A stretch of 64,000 nt of DNA from Aporrectodea caliginosa. Its lineage: Eukaryota > Annelida > Clitellata > Crassiclitellata > Lumbricidae. The stretch's first letter is position 1. Each line of letters opens with the position of its first letter. The stretch is from contig JACEVL010000687.1 in NCBI GenBank assembly GCA_020284085.1, positions 89,501 through 153,500 of the forward strand. The letters are read 5' to 3'. Shown piece by piece: positions 1 through 10,899 of this stretch. A program made the translations under genes and the position numbers. Under the pieces are notes generated by a model, which saw nothing but the letters and a program-made list of their open reading frames with translations, was not told the origin of the DNA and searched no databases.

Positions 1-277
1 TCCAGGTTATTTCCAATCAGCGTGTTTTGTAAAATGTGAAGCTGCATATACCATTGCAAGATGTCATTGCAAACTGTGGTACATGAAAGGTAATAAATGA
101 GGTGTCTGCTCAAAAATCCACATTATATACACACATACACAGACAGACCTACATACATCGGTATATACAAAGGCACACATATATGTACAAATATATAAAT
201 GAGTTCATACATAGGCCTACAGTAATACAGTAATAATAATAATCTTCGATTAATGTATCAAACAGACGGTACTCAGG

Positions 278-490
278 ATGATTACAATAATTCATAGTAT
301 GAACGGATGATCAGAACTTATTACAGGGGTCGAATTTCACCGTTTGGCAGCCATGCAACACGTCCTACTGGGCATTTTTGTCACAGCGAATGAAAGGCAC
401 ACGACCTTAGGGAGGGTACCGGGAAGCGATCACTTGTCCGTAGCCTCTACGCGCCAGAGTGTTGCCACTACCCTAAACCCCTCCCCAGAC
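278..490 (-). repeat. tRNA-like SINE, family A, copy 1
   Basis: About 210 bp that recurs, diverged, at 4747-4976 (opposite orientation) and 58135-58372 (same orientation). Read on the minus strand it begins with a tRNA-like head (a GTAATGGTAACAC-like A-box region followed by a GGGTCGATCCC-like B-box region in the better copies) and ends in a segment resembling TCATCCGTTCATACTATGAAT. Polarity is inferred from the box order. A short open frame across it is not a gene. Confidence 0.7.
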
Positions 491-654
491 ATACATCATA
501 CACGCTTTCAACATACTGCAAGCATTCATAAACAAATGAATAATTAACGAATTAAATTAGTGCATTAAATACAGAATATAATTTGCACTAGAAAATTATG
601 GCCTTTCATACAATGTTCGATTCTGCATGGGTAGTAATGTTTTTTCTTATGCAG

Positions 655-1127
655 AGGACGCTCCAACTTGCGATTACCTACAGATTTACACTTGTGCATT
701 GGACGTTCTTACTGAGTACGCGAGTGACAAAGATGGTTTGAGAAGGTGCCACTGTCCATCGCAGTGCCATTCAAACATCTACAACTACATCATATCGCAA
801 GGATTTGTCTCGGACCTCTTCGCCGACTTCGGCTACAAGTTTTTCGAATATAAAAACATGACAAAAGACTACATTGCAAAGGATTTTGTACTGTTTGAAG
901 TTTTCTTTTCTAGCACAGAATATAAGGAGATGACGATGGAACCAGCCTACACGTTAATGCCTCTGTTGAGCGACATCGGTGGAGCCCTTGGCCTTCTTCT
1001 TGGAGCCACACTGCTGACTGTCTATGAAGTACTGGAATTTGGAATTCGTCTGCTGAATTATAGCTGCATGCGCCCAAGGAAACAGACTACTCCTGCTGTA
1101 GTCATAGTTCCAGTTGATGCCTTCTGA
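655..1127 (+). CDS. DEG/ENaC (degenerin/ASIC-type) sodium channel subunit, terminal exon
   Basis: This is the last coding exon of an amiloride-sensitive-type cation channel subunit. A pyrimidine-rich acceptor (TTTTTTCTTATGCAG, ending at 654) precedes it, so the upstream ATG is intronic and the real start lies in exons left of the window. The exon enters at codon position 2. It encodes the end of the extracellular loop, with conserved cysteines including the CHCPSQC cluster, and then the second transmembrane segment with the family signature LLSDIGGALGLLLGAT. The selectivity-filter position reads G-A-T where many members have G-A/S-S. A short cytoplasmic tail follows (CMRPRK then about 15 residues) and the stop at 1125-1127. 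AATAAA signals occur near 1453 and 1661. Family assignment is confident; subtype and ion selectivity are not. Earlier exons are not visible in 1-654. Confidence 0.88.
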
Positions 1128-2620
1128 AACGATTGGGTCTCTGAGCTTACAGAACGTAGGAGTGGCAAGACCGCTTCCCACATGAGCACAACCCTGGCTC
1201 CCCCCACTGAACTGCTATGGATTCTGACCTGGCGCTTAACTGACTGAGCATCCTGGTGTTTGCGGACTTTGACTTGATATAGCGCCAGTTATAAGCTTGT
1301 ATCCATGAAGCAGCTATTATGTGACGCTGCGATTTCTGAATTTCTTAGATTTACATTCGTTTACATTTACAAGATAAAGATTATGTGTCTGAATGAGTCA
1401 TTTATATTTACACGATTAATGCGTTTTGGATGTTCTGGGAAGTTGTCCATGACAATAAACTGCCTCATACATTGGGTATTTTCAGGACTAAGGATTAAGG
1501 AGTTATATTGACTGTGGAGATTGTCATAGCAAACAAAAAGAAAATTTTGAAAATCGTTTGTGACTTTTTGACAAAGTGCAGTTTATATTGGAGCCATCCT
1601 CCTATAGGCCTAGGCGTCAGTTGGCTGTTTATGTCGAACCTTTCCCGACCAATAGCACGCAATAAATGAGAACAGTCATTGTGTTTCGATGCTTACTTCT
1701 GTACGTAGGCCTATTGCTATGATAAATATATACTTAATGACTTTTGCGAAGTGTAGCCTATATATAAAGCACAGGCCATGCCACTTCTTTAATACCAGTC
1801 AAGTTTTAAATGAAATAGGCAATTGTAATTATATCAATTTCTGTGGAAATCCGATCTTCTTAGACTTAATTTTGCGGCTTGGGAGTTTCTAAAATGCAAG
1901 GCGTGGTGGATCTGGCTGAGCATGGGCGTATTTAGGGGGTGGTTTTACGGGTTCAACCCCCCCAATAAGTTACCCAAAAAATTGTTATATGTTTTTACAT
2001 GGGAAATACCCAAAAAACTTAGTTTCTGCGACCATATCCAATGGAAAACCCCCGAAATCTTAAAACCTCCTCCGAAATGTGGCTGAGGCGGCTGACGCTG
2101 GCCTGTTTGGGGCCATAATGTAGGAAACCATGCCATGTTCTCCGAGGAATCTTCTCACCTACACGACAAAACAAATAGAACTTACATTACGTCCTAGAAT
2201 GCACAATTTCACCCTCCCAACCAAGGATAAGCGTAAATACATTCCGCGAGTCTTGTTCAAAGATATAATAATGTCTTATAGTCATTGTCTTGTAATTGTC
2301 TTGAATAACTACCTCAAGCTCGGCTCTACAGCTAATTGGTGTTACTTGTAAGCAGTTGCTTTCATGACAACTGGATTAATTGAATTAAACAAATTTTGAT
2401 TGATTCATTGATTGTTAATATGTAACTAAATACTCAAGTAAAATAAGTAGCCTAAGTGTGTATATAAATAAGTATCGTAAGTAATTTTACTGCCCCATAT
2501 CAAACTAGATTCAGTAGGCCTCTGACATTTACGTGGATTCGATGAGGATCGAAAGCGTCGGTTAACTTCATAATAATACATAATAATAAATAATATATAG
2601 TTTACATTTCAAAACTTCAT
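1128..2620. other. Intergenic, 3' flank of the channel gene
   Basis: Mostly AT-rich sequence with no supported gene. It contains two AATAAA motifs (near 1453 and 1661), TAGGCCTA palindromes near 1604 and 1706, and a G/C-run block at 1925-2110 that looks repeat-derived but could not be bounded. Confidence 0.6.
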
Positions 2621-2626
2621 TTTATT
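2621..2626 (-). terminator. Predicted poly(A) signal of the small secreted-protein gene
   Basis: TTTATT on the + strand is AATAAA on the minus strand. It lies about 130 nt downstream of the stop codon at 2755, a normal 3'UTR distance. The motif is common, so support is moderate. Confidence 0.4.
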
Positions 2627-2754
2627 ATCTACAGTAGAATAGATGGTTCTAATTAATTCACTGGGTATGATAGACATAAAATTATATAAGAGTTGGACGT
2701 TGAAATGTCGGAAGCAGTTCGTTGGTCCATTTGATTGCGGGCCATCCTTGTAAC

Positions 2755-4274
2755 TCATGTCATTGCACGACCGAATTTGACGCAGTTTCTGTAGACACAG
2801 ATGTAGTATCGGGCGCTTGTCCTGTCTGTGCAGGTTGCCTTTATGCAGGCCAGGATTTTCTTGGCTTTCGATGTCCCGTTGTTGACGTTGACTTGCTCTG
2901 CAGGGCTGCTTCTCTTCTCGTACAATGTTTGGAGGTTGACTCTGGGTTTTAGTTTGTCGCAAGGTAAAGTTCTCTGACAGAGTTTCGTCCTATCGTAACA
3001 CGGATTCATCTCCACAGACCGGATAGCTTCGTCTGTTACAACTTTACCGTAAGGCACACTGAAACATAATAAAAACTTTAAAAGCATTGTGATGTAATGC
3101 AAATATGAATGCAGGTGAGATGCTGTGTCAAGAAATCAAAATGGTTAAAGAGCGTGATTCTTTGTGAAAATAATGACAAAAAAGGTAAATGTTTGTGAAA
3201 AATAACAAATAAACACGCCCATTGACAAGGTTATGAAGACAAATGCTTTTGGCCATCTGAGTCATGCAACGAAGTCAAAATATCCTGCCTTGATTGTTTG
3301 TTACGTCAATTAATCACAATCATTCTCAGATAGAGGGAACAATGACTTTATACAGCATACATTTGCAAACTGCGTAAAAGGTATTTTGTGTAACTCTTTT
3401 AGATAGTCACAGATTTTGCAACACGTTGTGAGGTATTCAATGCGTTTTATTGAGTATCTAGTAAGACTCTTGATACATAGTCGTAATCGTAATCGTAAAC
3501 TCGATATTTCTAGAGCGCCCACAAAAGCGAAGTCGCGGGAACCATGCAGCTTATCACAGGCGCTTAATCAAAACAGAATCGATAGGCAGAGGGTCGGCAT
3601 AGGCGACAACATAAGCGAAGAAAAGAAAATTATACACAAAAGAAGGCTGAACAATGAGTTTCTTTCTGCAGTCTTTAGTGAGTAAGTGTATGATGCATAA
3701 CATATAGCGATATTAAAATAAAAACAACGGTTTTTAATTGGTTCAGAACATGCGTGTAGTCTGTGTTAGAGCCACTGCAATTTAACATGGAGCGCTCATC
3801 GCTCAAAGGTTCCTCTGAACGTTTGATAGCGTCCACCGAGACAGTAGCCTACTAAGTTCTTATCATGCAAACCATTTCAAAATTATAACCGAGCAATAAA
3901 GTTACCTAGTGCCTATTTAATCTCTCAGAAGCATTTTATACGTGAATATAAGTCAAGTGAATGGAAAAGTGCACGTTTAGAACTTCAACATTTGTAAGTT
4001 TTCTGTATTAACAAGAACAAAGCGAGGAGTCCCGAACGAGCTGTCAAATAGGCAGACGCACAGACAGACAGACAAACACAGAAGGGTTGCACATTTCTAT
4101 AAAATATAGTCATCGAAGAAGATATATGCACGTATTCAATGATAATCGCAAGAACATTATGCATACATGACAATATTATGAGCCGAATAGACAATAGCTG
4201 TACCCTCTGTTGTTGAACTCTGCAAGAGCCACGATCGCAAAAGCGGCAAGCCACAGCAACCGATCAAGAGACAT
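2755..4274 (-). CDS. Predicted small secreted cysteine-rich protein (two exons), family unknown
   Basis: Exon 1 (4274 down to 4204) starts with ATG and encodes a typical signal peptide, MSLDRLLWLAAFAIVALA, then EFNNR. It ends at a usable donor (AGAGG|GTACAG) with two bases over. Exon 2 (3058 down to 2755) follows a strong acceptor (TTTTTATTATGTTTCAG) and enters with one base, so the phases match and the joined frame is open for 124 residues. The mature part has seven cysteines: three in the first half and four near the C-terminus spaced C-x4-C-x10-C-x4-C. The last block lies between a dibasic KK and a Gly-Arg (FGR), so a processed, C-terminally amidated peptide is possible. A TATA-like box (4539-4546) and a poly(A) signal (2621-2626) suit the model. 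I recognise no family. A single open frame starting at 3087 is the alternative, but its N-terminus would be made of the intron's pyrimidine tract. Confidence 0.5.
3059..4203 (-). other. Intron of the small secreted-protein gene
   Basis: 1145-bp predicted intron between exons 1 and 2. I see no second gene in it. Short open frames on both strands have neither domain nor splice support. Confidence 0.45.
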
Positions 4275-4538
4275 CCTACAGATATCCTGATGACCTTTAC
4301 GTCGATCTTCGATCCGTGCGTGAAAGAATCGATGAGTTGATCTTCAGAAGATTCCGGTGTTCTCTGAGTCGATACTCAATCCTTGAGAGTTCCCGACGAT
4401 CCTTACAGTCGATCTTCGATAGCTCCGAGCAATTTTTAAAGCACCAAAGTCCCACTATACTGGAATTTTTCAGCTGTTGTTACGGATCGCAGAACGTGCA
4501 TCAACTTCTGTCCACTTTCCAAATTATCCCGATGCATC

Positions 4539-4546
4539 TTATATAG
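4539..4546 (-). promoter_or_regulatory. TATA-like box upstream of the secreted-protein gene
   Basis: Minus-strand TATATAAG, about 265 nt upstream of the predicted ATG at 4274. Two copies of GTCGATCTTCGAT lie between it and the ATG (near 4302 and 4409). Candidate core promoter only. Confidence 0.35.
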
Positions 4547-4746
4547 GCCTAATCAACAGCGACAAAGTGCGTCACCAGGTGATGTATGTCAGAGTTCACA
4601 TCTGACGCCAACGCAACTCATAACAGCAAGTCATGACGCATCTCGGCTGCTTTCAAAACAACCGCAATAGATGCAGTTTCGTATATTAATAGTTTCTACA
4701 ATTAGACTTTGCTAAGCCACGGCTTGCGTTGGCGACCCGCCTATAA

Positions 4747-4976
4747 GGGGGTTTAAGGTAATGGTAACACTCTGGCACGAAGAACAGAAGATCGACACAG
4801 ACACAGGGTCGCTTCCCGCTAACCCTCCCAAAGGTCGACTCAGCCTTTCATTCGCCAGATGGCGTTGGTAAAATGAGCAGTAGAACGTGATGGGCGCCTT
4901 GCATAGCTGCCAAACAGTTAAATTCGACTCATGTAATAACTTGTGATCATCCGTTCATACTATGAATTGTAATCAT
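4747..4976 (+). repeat. tRNA-like SINE, family A, copy 2
   Basis: Reverse-oriented relative to the copies at 278-490 and 58135-58372. The head reads GGTAATGGTAACACTCTGG and a degenerate B-box-like GGGTCGCTTCCCGC follows about 55 nt on. The shared tail ends with TCATCCGTTCATACTATGAAT. Confidence 0.7.
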
Positions 4977-5739
4977 ACTTCGGTGTGTCAGTTTGAAATA
5001 ATAAGCGAAGATTATAAATAAGCTTATATAAGTCAAAGCAGCAGCAGTAGCCATACGACAAGCGACAAGCTATAACTTGATTAATGACTGTATTGGCCAT
5101 ATCGATTGCTAATAGACGTGGCAGTAGTTTTTAACGTTTAACTGCATCTTATCTGGTAGGGCAGTTGGCGTCGAATTTCGACTTTATCCAGACTCTTAGT
5201 GATACCCGTAAAATTAATTTGTAGAGTTTAACTCAGCGTGATCGATAAGTTCCATCCTAAGTTGAAAATAGTAACTTTGACAACTTTGGAAATATGAATT
5301 ACCAATAGTTGTAACTGATCCAAATCAGGATTTCTTTTAAAGAAAATTATCTATCTACTTTCTTTGTTATATTAGAAATCGCGTCATACAAACTCGCCTC
5401 GTACGTGGATTCCACTGTACTGGCGCAGTCAACTAACCCGTCGTACTGAGTCCTGTCAAGTTGCATATAGGGAAGCCACAGAATGCCCGCAGTATAGTGA
5501 AGCCCTTGGTATAATTGTCAGGCGTGCATATCCCGCTGCTCATAACAGAGATCTAAGTCAGCAGAAATAAGAGATGACGCTATTCATTACAGGAATAAAT
5601 GACCCAAAATACCTAGCATTTCCGCGCAGCTGATAGAGTCATATATATTTTAATTCTAATAAACATCTTGCTATGACCGGTACGTGTAAGGCACAGTGTG
5701 GGTTGATGTCCTTTGCTATAGATATCGACGCAATGGAAG
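4977..5739. other. Intergenic, nothing recognised
   Basis: AT-rich unique-looking sequence. No supported exon, repeat boundary or RNA gene was seen. Confidence 0.5.
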
Positions 5740-5744
5740 TTGCT

Positions 5745-5830
5745 AATTATGGTAGCCAATTGGTGGAGCGATCGCCTTGTAACGCGCAGAGTACAGATTC
5801 GAGTCTCCACCGAGGCGGTCACGGATTTGA
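5745..5830 (+). repeat. tRNA(Thr)-like SINE head
   Basis: A-box-like TAGCCAATTGGTGGAG, an anticodon-loop-like CTTGTAA and a B-box-like GATTCGAGTCTCC occur at tRNA spacing. The acceptor and anticodon stems do not pair properly, so a SINE or tRNA pseudogene is more likely than a working tRNA gene. A partial repeat of the last 30 bases follows (TCTCCACNGAGGCGGTCAC twice). Confidence 0.55.
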
Positions 5831-5979
5831 GCAAGGGTCTCCACTGAGGCGGTCACTGTGCAGTGTGCAAGTAAGGCGCCCGCAGTTGACCAACGCTATC
5901 GATGTTCTATTGCATGGTCGTATCTGGATGTGAAAGACTTCTGTCATGTATTGCAACGAGTAGTCTGCCAACCTCAATC

Positions 5980-6045
5980 AATCAGAATTTATATAGCGCC
6001 TCTTCGAGATTCCTAGTTTTCCTACTCATAGGGGCAACCCTAAAA
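5980..6045 (-). repeat. CR1/L2-type LINE 3' tail fragment
   Basis: Minus-strand copy of the GGGGCGCTATATAAAT tail seen intact at 57085-57115. Related tails occur at 7500-7548 (+), 9640-9680 (-) and 21135-21178 (-). The flanking AATCAATCAG matches the short-repeat ends of such elements. Confidence 0.55.
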
Positions 6046-6840
6046 GAGATGTGTCGTGGGAAGGGGAGCTAGTGGCGTATACCTCCAGCATATAGTTTAA
6101 CTGAGTGTTAAGTGTTAACGATTTCTGTATTCTTTGCATTGTAAATGCATAATATACGGAGAATTGACACTAAGTCTTTTCACCTGTACTGACACAAATT
6201 AAGAACAAACTCACTTAGTAGTTTAAAGTAACGAACTATATCGATAAATCGGTGTGATGTAATGTGTGTATGTGGCCATTTATACAGCGCCTAAGAAGAG
6301 CCTCACGAAGGGACTAAGATGAACGTATCTTTAATGCTGCACTGTGGTCCCTTGACTTGCCTCATGGGGGTCTGCAAATATAATTGCAGATTCGGTGCTT
6401 GCTTTTGCTGCGCGTGTTCTTGTAAATCTAAAATTGAGTCTGTAGGCTATATGTTACATCGTGCTCTTGCTACTGTAAAAACCTACCCTTCTCGGCTCGG
6501 ATACTGATAGGGGGTCCATATCTGTCCGCCTGAAGACCTGTTTTGCGGGTACGGGTCAGGTATCAAAAATGCTCTACCCGCAGACTTCTAATACAGTTAC
6601 AATATGCAGAACTCCTACTACTTTGTCGTGATTACTATATTGAATAACTATGTTACCTGACAGAAATTATCATCTCATTTATGCCAGATTTGCACCTGCC
6701 TGTTCTCATTTTTTGCTTCTGTACTTTCGTTCGTCGTGGTGAATAAACGAATATGATAATGGCAATCGAAACCACTAGGATTTCTCAGAGCATGAAGTGG
6801 TTTTTGAAAGGAGCAAACAATTAATTTTCAGAAACCACGC
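6046..6840. other. Intergenic, nothing recognised
   Basis: A cysteine-rich 62-codon open frame (6319-6507, +) has no splice, domain or signal-peptide support and is not called as a gene. Confidence 0.5.
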
Positions 6841-6844
6841 ATGC

Positions 6845-6970
6845 ATCATATATATATTTTTTATATATATATATATATAATATATATATATTTATATCAA
6901 ACAATTGATCATGATATATATATATATCTTGATCAATATATTATATATATATAAAACAATTGATCATGTC
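6845..6970. repeat. (AT)n-rich palindromic tract
   Basis: Long TATATA runs alternate with copies of CAATTGATCATG, giving several possible cruciform arms. A further (TATA)-rich stretch lies at 7050-7088. Confidence 0.8.
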
Positions 6971-7499
6971 ACTTCTGCCAATATAGGATCTGTCTGTATT
7001 TGATTTTCTGTCTCCGTATAATTATATTTTCTACGATGTGATGATAACGTAGATATATAAATATATATGTATATAATATATATATAAAAGAGTAAATATC
7101 GTTTACTTTGTAAACGGGCATAGCGCCTTTACGACGATAATGATCAGGCACTTTCTCTCATTTTCTCGCATGCATATCGACCGGAGCGCGTTGGATATTC
7201 TCTCTGCGTCGGTGGACCGTCTATAATATCTGACCGCTGCTCCTCGTATAAGCATTAACTCCACCGTTCAGCTTCATCGCTCGATATTTATATGGTGTAG
7301 ACGACCATTGTTAGTCACTCCAAAGGCATACAACTACTTTCTATCCAACTGAGAACCATTCATCTATAAAGTGAGCACTTTAGGGGTTTTGAAATGCGCA
7401 GCGAAAATCAGTAACTATGCCCGGTATACATGGCCAAACAGCCGACATATATACAGGGATATTGGTCCATGATGTCCTTATTATATCCCTCGGAGTAGG

Positions 7500-7548
7500 G
7501 ATTTGAGGGGCGCTATATAAATTCTGATTGATGGATTGATTGATTGCA
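7500..7548 (+). repeat. CR1/L2-type LINE 3' tail fragment
   Basis: GGGGCGCTATATAAATTC followed by a TGATTGATGGATTGATTG short-repeat tail, the expected end of a 5'-truncated LINE. Confidence 0.6.
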
Positions 7549-7755
7549 TATATAATATATAATGTATATATATATAATGTATGTATATGTGCGTGTATAT
7601 GTGTGTATGAATGTATGCATGCCTATGCTTACAAGAAGTCAACATATCATTATGTACCTATCATATTGGAAATGACGTTTGGCATACGTTGATGAGCAAA
7701 CACTGCGCTGCCAAGAAGTGATTCATATGCACAATAATTATTCATTCATGCGGCA

Positions 7756-7793
7756 CACGTGGGGCGTTGAAATATTTATAAAAGCTGACGTCA
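7756..7793 (+). promoter_or_regulatory. Core promoter candidate: E-box, TATA box, CRE
   Basis: CACGTG at 7756-7761, a strong TATA box (TTATAAAAG, 7776-7784) and a perfect CRE palindrome (TGACGTCA, 7786-7793) within 38 bp. A second CACGTG lies near 7862. A consensus splice donor follows about 200 bp later (CAG|GTAAGA at 7986/7987). Together they suggest the promoter and first non-coding exon of a plus-strand gene; the sulfotransferase is the nearest downstream candidate. Confidence 0.45.
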
Positions 7794-7805
7794 TCGCAGG
7801 CTTAA

Positions 7806-7986
7806 CGGTGTTTACCGGACAACGCCCGTTCTAAACCATAATGATGTTCATCGATTGATATCACGTGTCTCCCCAGTAGCCTACAGTTAAGACGCCGTGG
7901 CTTTGCAACGCGGCTTCTTCGGTTTCTTTTATTAGGGGCGTAGTATATCCGACAACTCGACGCCTTTCCCTGAGAAATCAGTGCAG
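7806..7986 (+). other. Predicted non-coding first exon
   Basis: The start is estimated 25-30 bp after the TATA box; the end is the donor AGTGCAG|GTAAGA. The sequence is less AT-rich than its surroundings. If joined to the acceptor at 17081-17082 it would supply the sulfotransferase 5'UTR across a ~9-kb intron. This is inference from splice signals. Confidence 0.3.
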
Positions 7987-8194
7987 GTAAGATTTACTTC
8001 TAGATGAAAGACACTGTTGACTTTCTCTGCTAGCAATTCAATTCTCTTTGTATGTTACAATAGATTCCTCCTTCCTTGTCCTCTGCTTGGCTCAGCTTTA
8101 TTGTGCTATTATGTAGGCACGTCGTTTCAATATAATATATTTGTGCTTATGAGACGTAAACATAGGCATACGTACATACAAAATATACATTCAT

Positions 8195-8380
8195 GAATAC
8201 ACACATACATACATACATACACACATACAGTATATATACATACATGGTCATGTTATGGTTATACATACACACTTAAACACGTACGCACTCAACACACAAC
8301 ATACACACATGCATACATCAAACATACATGCATGCATACATACATACATACATACATACATACATACATACATACATACA

Positions 8381-8414
<34 letters not shown>

Positions 8415-8466
8415 CATACATACATACATACATACATACATACATACATACATACATACATACATA
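8195..8466 (+). repeat. (CATA)n microsatellite
   Basis: Long CATA tetranucleotide array, split by the MITE at 8467-8779 and resuming at 8780-8826. Open frames of alternating His/Ile/Thr/Tyr across it are artefacts. Confidence 0.95.
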
Positions 8467-8779
8467 CAGTGGCGTACTAGGGGTTCGTGCGCCCGGGGGC
8501 AAGAATTTCCTGAAAATTTTTGTCTTACTTCCGCCAAAATTCTGATGACTTTTTTTCTTTTTTTCCTTTTCTTTTTCCGTCTTTTTTCATGAGAAAGTGG
8601 TTACATTGTCAAAAGCCTCATTTTGCGCCCCCCCTTGGCGCCCGCGCCCCTGCCAGACTCGTGCATAATAGTTACTTTTTTAGCTATTCTTGCCTAATTT
8701 CTTTTTTAAAATTTTTCAAGCCTAATTTTGCGCCCCCCTGTCCTGGGCCCGGGGGAGGCGTCCCTTCGTTACGCCACTG
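8467..8779. mobile_element. MITE with CAGTGGCGTA inverted ends
   Basis: 313 bp starting CAGTGGCGTA and ending TTACGCCACTG, sitting inside the CATA array. The insides are C- and T-rich and contain CCCGGG blocks. The target duplication cannot be defined because the host site is itself repetitive. Confidence 0.75.
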
Positions 8780-8826
8780 CATACATACATACATACATAC
8801 ATACATACATACATACATACATACAC

Positions 8827-9490
8827 CAAAATAATTATTTTGATAAAAAAAGTGCATGAATCAGACCCTGAATCGGACCAGCCAAAAAGCCAGAGGCGTC
8901 CCTTTCCTGTTTTTTTCTGACCCTTACATGTATACTGCTATGGGCGTGAAATATGTCGTTGCGATGCGTTTCAACGTGACGTGTTTTACTAGTCTTGGTC
9001 TGGCTTTAAAGGACAAATAAACATACCGAATAGACAGACCTAATAACAAACAGAAGACCTATCCACACCCAACAGAATGCCAAGCTTTCTCTGTCGTCCG
9101 AGTTTCACGCACAATACAAGCACACAGCGGCGTTTCAGTTCATTCTTTCGAAGGGCCTGTCTAATACCAAGGCCAAGCCCTTGCTCAGTCGTTGGTCTCA
9201 CAGCTCACTGGCTGGTCCACAGGATCTTACACGCTCGACACTTGATACCGATTTCACAGCTTTCTATTTACATTCTTCATTTTTGTAGGATAAACCTGAC
9301 TATTTGTGCAGACCCTAAAGGAATTTTAGTTTGCTCAATAACTACCGAACTAACTTCAAGCATTCACAGGTAGAGAACTAGGTAGTGCCTCTGGCTATCG
9401 TGAACAATTCAGTGTAAGTGCACAAAAGTTCCTAAGCCGAAAATCGCATTCTTTGGTTGTGCTATGCTTATTGGATACCCAATTATAGTA
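8827..9490. other. Intergenic, nothing recognised
   Basis: A 98-codon open frame (9077-9373, +) has no domain or splice support and is not called. Confidence 0.45.
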
Positions 9491-9680
9491 TTGTGTTTAG
9501 CATGCTGGACTGACATTCGAGTGAGCAAGGGTTGAAAATCCCGTTAGAGCAGAGATATTTCACATGTTTAGCTCCTGTTGTGCCCCATAAAGAATTCAGC
9601 TATTCATTCGTTCATTCATTCATTCATTCATTCATTCAGAGCAGTTAAATAGCGCCCTTTAAGAACCTACTCAGGACCTA
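9491..9680. repeat. Degenerate tRNA-like segment, (ATTC)n and LINE-tail fragment
   Basis: A tRNA-like stretch (TTTAGCATGCTGGACTG then GGGTTGAAAATCCC, 9497-9554), an ATTC tetranucleotide run (9602-9638) and a minus-strand GGGCGCTATTTAA-like LINE tail. Confidence 0.45.
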
Positions 9681-9831
9681 TAAAATGAGTACACTGACCA
9701 CAAACTTTCGGGTGGGAGATCAGGCAAAAGAGAGGACTGGCTCCGCCTCATATGCCGAGGCCATGAAGAATGAAGTCGCTTAGAAACGTGAGTGTAAGCA
9801 GGCATTTAAGTACTTTAAAGGCGGTTCTTCT

Positions 9832-9970
9832 TCTTCTTCCTATTATTGTTATTATTATTATTATTATTTTATTATTGTTATTATTATTATTATTTTTTAA
9901 TATTATTATTATTATTATTATTATTTTTGCCCTGAGGTACTTCCCCAGAGTCTTAGAAATTATAAAAAAC

Positions 9971-10005
<35 letters not shown>

Positions 10006-10028
10006 TACTATTATTATTATTATTATTA
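9832..10028 (+). repeat. (ATT)n microsatellite
   Basis: Interrupted TTA/ATT trinucleotide runs immediately left of the CAT array. Confidence 0.95.
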
Positions 10029-10215
<187 letters not shown>

Positions 10216-10273
10216 CATTATTCGCTATCTTTTTTGCATTTTCTTCTTCGCTTCGCCTTCTCGTGCTAACATA

Positions 10274-10370
10274 ACGTACGTATTTTCAGTGGAGGATTGT
10301 TGCTGAAAATTACTTTGAAGTTTTTCTTTTGTGAACGACGCACAGCATGCAAAAGAAATCGACAAAAGTC
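10274..10370 (+). repeat. Left arm of a ~90-bp inverted duplication
   Basis: Reverse complement of 10733-10824 with few differences, separated by about 360 bp. The arms share GTGGAGGATTGTTGCTGAAA and the GACGCACAGCATGCAAAAG block. Confidence 0.85.
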
Positions 10371-10732
10371 TCACTTGCAGACATATTATGTCTGTTGAAA
10401 ACCAATTGAAAATCTCGTCTCGTTCTTTCTCTCACATAATAGCCTATTGTTGGCATTCGTTCAACGCTACCGGCAGGTTTAACTGAAATGCAACACCATC
10501 GAACCCGTTTATTACTCGGGCGGTGACCGCCGATGAAAAACAATGTAGCGCTTACTCAGCCTTATATGTTCACTGCAGTTCTCTTTACACAGCACAAGAT
10601 TGAAGTTGAAGAGGTGTTCTATTGTGTGGATAAAAGTTGTTATGTACCGGTATGCACCGAATGACTGACCCACCACTCACGAGATATGCTTCTGAGGAGA
10701 TTCTCTAGAGCTGTAAAGACGACTATGAGACC

Positions 10733-10824
10733 ATTGTCGATTCCTTTTGCATGCTGTGCGTCGTTTACAAAAGAAAAACTTCAAAGTATGTTTCAGCAAC
10801 AATCCTCCACTGAAAATACGTACA
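10733..10824 (-). repeat. Right arm of a ~90-bp inverted duplication
   Basis: Partner of 10274-10370. Both arms keep the same frame open (around SFACCASFTKEKLQS), which may be chance or a duplicated exon fragment. No splice sites make it a convincing exon. Confidence 0.85.
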
Positions 10825-10899
10825 ATTCAGACAGAGACAGCGCAAGAAAGAAACAGTTTCAACTCACTGTAAATAGCACCGTTTAATACACGAATCCGT

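Noticed and set aside
344..547. 67-codon open frame in the left flank
   Set aside because: It lies in a SINE copy found at two other places.
627..654. ATG upstream of the DEG/ENaC exon as the gene start
   Set aside because: It sits in the intron pyrimidine tract before the acceptor at 654, and the protein lacks its N-terminal two thirds.
3058..3087. Signal peptide starting at the ATG at 3087 (MLLKFLLCFSV) for the minus-strand cysteine-rich frame
   Set aside because: This segment is a pyrimidine-rich tract ending in TTTCAG, a strong splice acceptor; exon 1 at 4274-4204 supplies a better signal peptide in phase.
5745..5830. A working tRNA(Thr) gene
   Set aside because: A and B boxes are present but the anticodon and acceptor stems do not pair, and the 3' half is partly duplicated; a SINE or pseudogene fits better.
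8248..8834. Several open frames of alternating Tyr/Val/Cys/Met or His/Thr/Ile
   Set aside because: They are translations of the (CATA)n microsatellite on both strands, with no start context, splice site or domain.
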